Of a stretch of DNA of 64,000 nt, positions 55,855 through 64,000 are shown piece by piece (position 1 is the stretch's first letter; the number at the start of each line of letters is the position of its first letter). A model generated the notes under the pieces. That model made no database searches. It had not been told where the DNA came from and worked only from the letters and a program-made list of their open reading frames with translations. The stretch is from Lithodes maja (Eukaryota; Arthropoda; Malacostraca; Decapoda; Lithodidae). The DNA lies in the NCBI GenBank assembly GCA_037953745.1, contig JBAKBP010013132.1, positions 1-64,000 on the forward strand. The letters run 5' to 3'. The position numbers and the translations under genes are program-made.

Positions 55855-56402
55855 ATTCTATAATTATAATCTGGCTGTTATCAGACACATTCTATAATTA
55901 TAATCTGGCTGTTATCAGACACATTCTATAATTATAATCTGGCTGTTATCAGACACATTCTATAATTATAATCTGGCTGTTATCAGACACATTCTATAAT
56001 TATAATCTGGCTGTTATCAGACACATTCTATAATTATAATCTGGCTGTTATCAGACACATTCTATAATTATAATCTGGCTGTTATCAGACACATTCTATA
56101 ATTATAATCTGGCTGTTATCAGACACATTCTATAATTATAATCTGGCTGTTATCAGACACATTCTATAATTATAATCTGGCTGTTGTCAGACACATTCTA
56201 TAATTATAATCTGGCTGTTATCAGACACATTCTATAATTATAATCTGGCTGTTATCAGACACATTCTATAATTATAATCTGGCTGTTATCAGACACATTC
56301 TATAATTATAATCTGGCTGTTATCAGACACATTCTATAATTATAATCTGGCTGTTATCAGACACATTCTATAATTATAATCTGGCTGTTATCAGACACAT
56401 TT
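55855..56402. repeat. 34-bp minisatellite, about 16 copies
   Basis: The unit is ATTCTATAATTATAATCTGG followed by CTGTTATCAGACAC. Copies are almost identical; one at about 56184 has TTGTC for TTATC. Such uniformity suggests recent expansion. Confidence 0.95.
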
Positions 56403-56451
56403 TACAAAAATGTATAAATAGTTTGTGGGATTTAAAGAGATACTAAAAAAA

Positions 56452-56535
56452 AAAATCCTCCTATGATTACTATAGGCCCTTCCTAAGCTGTATAAAATCC
56501 TCCTATGATTACTATAGGCCCTTCCTAAGCTGTAT
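56452..56535. repeat. 42-bp tandem duplication
   Basis: Two identical adjacent copies start at 56452 and 56494 (AAAATCCTCCTATGATTACT...). It lies 50 bp after the minisatellite. Confidence 0.9.
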
Positions 56536-56847
56536 AAAATCGTCTAGTGTTTGCAAATATATAATAATACAAAAGGTTCACTTCAGATTTAACATGAATA
56601 CTAATAATTTTTGATATACCCAGCGTTGTCCATGTAAACACTATTTAATCCAGAGGTGTTCCTCATTGGATCACCCCTGTTTCTCCCCATTATTTGGCGT
56701 TTTAAGACGTTTCATCCCATTAGTTTTATAATTAAAAGATGTGTCGATTTCTTCTGGGCGAGCAATAGCGAGCCTTCAAATTAAGAAATACCAGCCTTCG
56801 GATGGGACATTTTCTACCGAAAAATGAAGAATATATATAAACTTGAG

Positions 56848-58720
<1,873 letters not shown>

Positions 58721-58771
<51 letters not shown>
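58721..58771. repeat. (TG)n microsatellite, about 25 units
   Basis: An uninterrupted TG run at the 5' end of the CR1-like LINE. The same repeat lies at the LINE's 3' end (56851-56955). Confidence 0.97.
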
Positions 58772-58774
<3 letters not shown>

Positions 58775-59070
58775 AAACTTGAATGCTATATTGGAAGGCG
58801 TTTTTGTTGTTATATAGCTTATGGGCAACCAAAGACTAACTTGCTGGAGTTATACTGGACTGCCACAGCCGTGCTTAAATTCAAGAGCAGTTGTAGATGC
58901 TTCTGACAACCTTTGGATCCTCATTAAGCTTTCAGATCTCCAGTTTGAGTACTGGTATGCTGTTATTATAGAAGCTTACCTGAGTTATTCAATCAAATTG
59001 GCCGGGTACGCAATACAATGGACACAGGACAAAGGGGACAAGAATGCACGATTCACTTGGTATTATTTCC
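58772..59070. other. Unassigned stretch
   Basis: A 107-codon frame (58821-59144) is partly inside the T element and resembles nothing known. No repeat partner was found in the window. Confidence 0.4.
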
Positions 59071-59074
59071 TTAA

Positions 59075-59705
59075 CCCGGGAGCTGCAGGGAGACTCTTAA
59101 GAGTTCCCCCGGCGGACTGCGGGAAGACTCTTGAGAGTAAGTAAAATAAAAAATCAACTTTTGACATCGAAAAAAAAAAAAAAATATATTTTTATTTTTT
59201 TATTTTTTTATTTTTTTTTTGGCCCCTGGGCCATGCAAAATCTAAGTCCTCTACCTCCCCTCCTTCCCCACTTTCCTCCTCTCCTTCAGTTATCACCTAT
59301 TTTCCCTATTATTCCCTTATTCTGAGGTATATTTTCGTGCTAACATTAGCGAGTTGCAAGCAGGGTGTTGTCATCACTGATGGCAAGCGAGTGCAAGAGA
59401 GAGAGAGAGAGAGTATCGATCGACTGTGTCTCAGTGGCCTTGGGGGAAATTGGCGGGAAAGGAGTTTGCCTCACCCATACATTATACAACTCGCGGGCTA
59501 TATCTCCGATTTTGACCATCCAAACGCTGTTTTCACTCGTTTTATTGTTGTTTCAGGTTAATACCTTTATAATCAACCCATAATAGGCGCATATGGATAA
59601 TTATTAATGCTATTAATGGTACAATGAATATTTTAGTGACGGAAACACCTCAAATACGTCAGCACAGGGGGACGTTTTCAATTACCCCCATGCGCACTTG
59701 TTAGG
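59075..59705 (+). mobile_element. T element, copy 3 (TTAA-flanked, 631 bp)
   Basis: TTAA lies at 59071-59074 and 59706-59709. It has CCCGGGAGCTGCAGGG, two ACTCTTAAGAG / ACTCTTGAGAG modules, an A/T-run, a pyrimidine-rich block, GAGAGA repeats, and the end ATGCGCACTTGTTAGG. It is almost identical to copy 4. Confidence 0.88.
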
Positions 59706-59709
59706 TTAA

Positions 59710-60323
59710 CACTAATATACATATATGTAACCTCTTGTAAGTCTATGCAATTAGAGTGAGGCAAACGATATATATAAAACATATATAGAACTAGAATACA
59801 TATTCTAAAATATCCGTAGTAATTTATGAAGCAGTGTACAGTCTGGGCATAAACAAGCCCACTCGTAAGTGAACTGTAAAACTCGGCTACCTGTGTAGTG
59901 ACCTGACTACGCACACAGTAGCATGGGGGGATTTAAATATAATGTAAGGCGAGGCACTGGTTAAAACTAGTTTGGTCTATTCTCCACATGGGACAAATTT
60001 TTTCTAATTTAGCTTCCAAACACTTCAGTACATGAATAATAACAAGACATACACAGATACATTTTGGGAGGTTTGGCAACCTCCCTTGATACCAAATAAG
60101 GAAAACCTCTAATTTGGTAGTAGTCCCGGCGAATCAACTGTCCTGCAAATACAAGTGTATTGCTCATCCGCTAGTATAGTGACATACAATGATTTATCGG
60201 TACCACTTGCGCGGTTTAACCAATGTGTTCTAGAGAATGCATCTTGATTCATTACTAGATGCGTTATAGTATGGATTCCATGAGACCCCTGATACATAAA
60301 ATGAGTCGAAGGGTAGAAAACAA
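59710..60323. other. Unassigned, with a partial foldback-arm match
   Basis: 60090-60130 (AAATAAGGAAAACCTCTAAT...GTAGTAGTCCCGGCG) resembles the inner arm of the foldback element at 60324. The rest shows no gene. Confidence 0.5.
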
Positions 60324-60819
60324 ATTATAGGTTTGACTTCTGTAAGGAGATAAAGAAAACCTAATATTTAGTAGTGGCGCCGTAATCATTGACGAACATG
60401 CCTATTACATAAGGCACCCTCTTCAAACACTCATCCGCCGTAGTTTGAATCTACCGCGCAGAGCATTTAAAATTTGAGGAGCCTTCATCATGAGCGCACG
60501 CGACCTCACTCATGGCTTCAGTCATTATGAATTGGGTTCTCACTACGAAAAAACTTCGTAAAAAATAAAAACAAAAAGAAAATAAGAATAACTATTCAAT
60601 AAGCTTTCCATAATATCGTGGATGTACTTGTGTGGATCTCTGACCAGACGCTGACTCAGGCGTAATTCTTCCTTCACTGACATATCAAGTAAACCAAAAT
60701 CCTTAATACATCAACGAATGGGAAGGGGATGGCCGGGAGGGTCCCAGTCGTCAATGATTACGGGGCCACTACTAAATATTAGGTTTTCTTTATCTCCTTA
60801 CAGGAGTCAAACCTATAAT
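60324..60819. mobile_element. Foldback/MITE element with ~72-bp inverted ends, copy 2
   Basis: Arms 60324-60395 and 60748-60819 are inverted repeats with few mismatches (ATTATAGGTTTGACTTCTG.. and ..GGAGTCAAACCTATAAT). The outer flank continues TTATTAGTGGCCCC...ATCATTGACGA, which pairs again with the inner part of the right arm. The 350-bp interior lacks a gene but contains the shared GAATGGGAAGGGG block. Confidence 0.85.
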
Positions 60820-61689
60820 TTATTAGTGGCCCCTCCATCATTGACGAACATGCCTGATTTCTAAGACTGGAGGGGGACATTCGTAATCATATCATAACTC
60901 TAGAAAAGCAGATAATCAAACAACCACATAGTATTCTTACTTTGAAAAATATATATTTGAATGGCGCAGCACATATATACAAAAGGGGGTCAAGCAGGAG
61001 TGTGCTTCAAAGAAGCCTGCTTGGTACAAAAGGTTAACTCTTGAGACTCTGCGAACAGATCTGTAAGTTAAAAAGGCACCCCACTCACATAAGTGGTGAA
61101 AAATTAAAACTTATAAGTTTACATGTGCACATATAACCCCATAATACTTGTGGAAATATTTTGCAAAATATATCCAATGCTTAAACTAAATTGCTTTCAC
61201 AGCTGAACTACTATAACAACACTGTTGTTTGTACTATCATTGTACTAGCACAATTTCCTGCACTGAATAGTACAGATAAATTTTCATATCAACAATACCC
61301 ATAACGGTAAGATCCTATGTAGCGGTAGTCACCGTATTTTGTTTGCCCATTAACTAAGGATCCTCATTTATATCCTCATATCTCTTAGTTATTTTCTTCA
61401 CTTACCTCAACAATACTAAACCCCGATAGCTGGGGAGGGTATGAAATATATCAGGGAAAGAGAGGGGTTGAAACACGGAGATTAACTAGAATATAGCCAT
61501 CTTGATTAACCAAGCCAAGATGGTGATGGGCTGGTCTATCAGAGTGAGAACTGAGCGATCTCTGCCATACCCATAGCTTACTCTGACTGTTCCTTTAACT
61601 TATATATTTTCTAGATCTCAAGTGACGGCGTCTTTTCCGTGGATTGACCTCCCAATCTACCAAGATTGGAAGCCAAAGCGTCACATTTT
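60820..61689. other. Non-coding stretch with a dispersed repeat
   Basis: No gene is seen. 61320-61525 shares blocks with 63745-63865: TTCTTCACTTACCTC.., TATATCA.., GTTGAAAC and TAGCCAT.TTGATTAAC. Confidence 0.5.
61320..61525 (+). repeat. Dispersed repeat, partner at 63745-63865
   Basis: The two segments align over about 120-150 bp, with gaps and in the same orientation. Neither has a known structure. The type is unknown. Confidence 0.55.
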
Positions 61690-61937
61690 CCCCTTGCCCC
61701 TCAACTTTCTCTTCATAATTGCTGAGGGGCACAGGGCCCTGGGTGGGGCTTTGGTTTCCCGGGCATTTCCGCACCCTCCTCAGCTCCCCGCCATAGAGTG
61801 GCTTCGGTCACCCAGGTTTTATTGTGGTCGGCAGGGAGGGTTCTGTGGGGGCGCTCGGTTATGGCCTTGGAATTGCTCGGGGCCTTGGGGCTGTTCGGCC
61901 AGGCAGCTTGGGGAACAACAACAACAACAACAACCAA
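61690..61937 (+). mobile_element. SINE-like repeat with (AAC)n tail, 'SINE-3' copy 2
   Basis: Homology to copy 1 starts at about 61757; the upstream part to 61690 may be the 5' region missing from copy 1. It ends with six AAC units at 61916-61933. Confidence 0.6.
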
Positions 61938-61983
61938 GCCAAGACGTTGTGTATCCTTGCTTGTGATTGGTTGTTGATTATCG

Positions 61984-62817
61984 TGACGTCATCAGCCAAG
62001 GCGGGCCTCAGCGATGACGTCATTCCAGCCCTCGGCCAACACGTCGTCATTACACCTGCTTAATCTTACACCCGGTTAATTTAACATCAGCGGTGTATAT
62101 GTTTCACACAACGTGTATTATAATGGCATTAGTGCACTGTGTAATTTGCGTCTTGATATTCAAACCATTTCTATTTATCAATACTAATTAGTATATTAGT
62201 ATATTAGTAGCGATATCGTCCCAAGATGAACGGATATATTAGTAATTATAGGGAATAGGCTCGCACCCTTATTTGTTATGTTTTTTCCTCCAGATTTTGA
62301 GAAATGAGTGTAGGCCCTATTCATGGTCTTAGTTATAATGCCAATGTTGGATACACGATGGGTTGAGGCCCCCCTCACCCCCCCATGAATTATTGAAATC
62401 GTCGGTGTATTCCTGCGAAACGGCATGCATTATATCTCAAGAATTGGGCAGTGTTATAGCATATTTGTTGTTTGTACATATATATGTATTATGTATGTTG
62501 CTTCGTAGTATACTATCAATGGAAAATATAATTGGTAAATGAATAATTAGAGGGTATCTGTGGACTCACTTTTACAATTTCCCAGCTCAGCTGGTGGGCG
62601 ACGAGTGGAAGTGAGTCGAGTTGTATACTGCTATTCTATTGGTCAATAAACTGGGTGTGACGTCACGAGCGATGATGGTATATGAATGGTTGTTGTGGGA
62701 GTAAGTCACTGTCTAGACGGTGACGTCACAAATTCTCGCAACATTTTAACGGGTGTAGAAATACACGTCAGTCCATATAATGAGCCTCTTTTGTTTCTCA
62801 ATCCCTCTACGACGTCA
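61984..62817. promoter_or_regulatory. Cluster of TGACGTCA (CRE-type) palindromes
   Basis: Perfect TGACGTCA occurs at 61984-61991, 62015-62022, 62658-62665 and 62721-62728, plus CGACGTCA at 62810-62817. TGACGTCA is the known binding site of CREB/ATF-type factors. The region lies outside recognised mobile elements. No gene start was identified next to it, so promoter function is inference. Confidence 0.45.
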
Positions 62818-62958
62818 CATTGATTCATTTATTATCCTTGGTGTTTATAATCTCTCGGATTCGGGCCAGTCGGCCATATTTGAAATGGTGGAACTGTTGT
62901 TAAATGAATAGTGAAGTGTTTTTGCTTTATGAAAACACCTACAACATCTTCTATTTAA

Positions 62959-63583
62959 CCCGGGAGCTGCCGGGAGACTCTTAAGAGTTCCCCCGGCGGA
63001 CTGCGGGAAGACTCTTGAGAGTAAGTAAAATAAAAAATCAACTTTTGACATCGACAAAAAAAAAAAAAAAAATTATTTTTTTATTTTTTTATTTTTTTTT
63101 GGCCCCTGGGCCATGCAAAATCTCAGTCCTCTACCTCCCCTCCTTCCCCACTTTCCTCCTCTCCTTCAGTTATCACCTATTTTCCCTATTATTCCCTTAT
63201 TCTGAGGTATATTTTCGTGCTAACATTAGCGAGTTGCAAGCAGGGTGTTGTCATCACTGATGGCAAGCGAGTGCAAGAGAGAGAGAGAGAGTATCGATCG
63301 ACTGTGTCTCAGTGGCCTTGGGGGAAATTGGCGGGAAAGCAGTTTGCCTCACCCATACATTATACAACTCGCGGGCTATATCTCCGATTTTGACCATCCA
63401 AACGCTGTTTTCACTCGTTTTATTGTTGTTTCAGGTTAATACCTTTATAATCAACCCATAATAGGCGCATATGGATAATTATTAATGCTATTAATGGTAC
63501 AATGAATATTTTAGTGACGGAAACACCTCAAATACGTCAGCACAGGGGGACGTTTTCAATTACCCCCATGCGCACTTGTTAGG
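62959..63583 (+). mobile_element. T element, copy 4 (TTAA-flanked, 625 bp)
   Basis: TTAA lies at 62955-62958 and 63584-63587. It differs from copy 3 by few substitutions and by the lengths of the A/T-run and GAGA-run. Confidence 0.88.
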
Positions 63584-63587
63584 TTAA

Positions 63588-64000
63588 CGGGATTACCAAC
63601 GGAGCTTCCAGCGGAATTGTGTTAATTTGGCTGCAGACCATTATTGTCCAGTACACCAAGGGTAAGGGTTTTATACCGTCGTTATTTGGGTCCAAGCCTA
63701 GGCTACGATTACCACAGAATATTTAATGAATATCCTCAATACAGACTTATTTCCTTCACTTACCTCGTCAATAATAACCCATATAGGTGGAGAGGCCCTG
63801 AATTATATCAAAGAAAAAGTGATGTTGAAACATTATCTGCAATTTAGCCATGTTGATTAACTCTTAGCCCACTTAACCCCTTCAGACTCATATGACGCAG
63901 AGCTTGGCAGATTAGCAATAAGAAATAGAGTTCTTTCACTCTTATAATTACCTCTTTTGGCGACCGTCAATCTTTTATGAATTAAATACCAAACCAGCGG
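63588..64000. other. Unassigned end of window
   Basis: It contains the dispersed repeat at 63745-63865. TTAACCCCTTCAGACTC at 63873 looks like the left end of another TTAA-type element running out of the window. Confidence 0.4.

Noticed and set aside
55857..56400. A CRISPR array
   Set aside because: The 34-bp units are directly tandem with no spacers and the DNA is eukaryotic, so it is a minisatellite.

Overview
This is eukaryotic, repeat-dominated DNA from an animal. Essentially every long reading frame belongs to a transposable element. The families present are non-LTR retrotransposons of CR1-like, RTE-like and I-like types, a Gypsy LTR element, tRNA-headed SINEs, and short TTAA-flanked DNA elements, with long microsatellites. 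This mix fits an invertebrate such as a decapod crustacean, but that placement is an inference. No complete host gene, rRNA gene, CRISPR array or bacterial-type operon is visible. The only candidate host coding sequence is one 94-bp exon at 55681-55774.

Layout. 1-7150 (minus strand) holds the 5' part of a Gypsy-type LTR retrotransposon with an unusual pol order: protease, integrase, then reverse transcriptase and RNase H. That order is the hallmark of the Gmr1-like group. The pol frame is open for 1,310 codons and leaves the window at base 1. 7151-13900 contains TTAA-flanked short elements, a tRNA-headed SINE and decayed RTE-like LINE pieces. 13115-22020 is a tandem segmental duplication (units A and B, about 2.85 kb each); an intact CR1-like LINE (945-codon frame) sits inside unit A only.

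20930-35213 is mostly copies of one CR1/L2-like LINE, called 'family P' here, on both strands. They are broken by SINEs, a LINE with an inverted 5' end, and nested TTAA elements. 35240-43034 is an old LINE split by about 6 kb of nested insertions. 43615-44075 and 60324-60819 are two copies of a foldback element with terminal inverted repeats of about 70 bp. 45328-53990 (minus) is a nearly full-length I-like LINE (ORF1 with three zinc knuckles; endonuclease, RT and RNase H in ORF2), cut near its 3' end by a LINE with a (GATA)n tail. 55100-64000 holds the candidate exon, a 34-bp minisatellite, (TG)n tracts flanking a CR1-like LINE, two almost identical TTAA elements, and a cluster of TGACGTCA palindromes.

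No transposase gene was seen, so the TTAA elements would need one supplied from elsewhere. The LINEs could supply reverse transcriptase to the SINEs. Names such as 'family P', 'GATA-tail LINE', 'M1', 'M2' and 'T element' are working labels for this window. All similarity statements come from reading by eye, and coordinates of decayed elements are good to about 10-50 bp.
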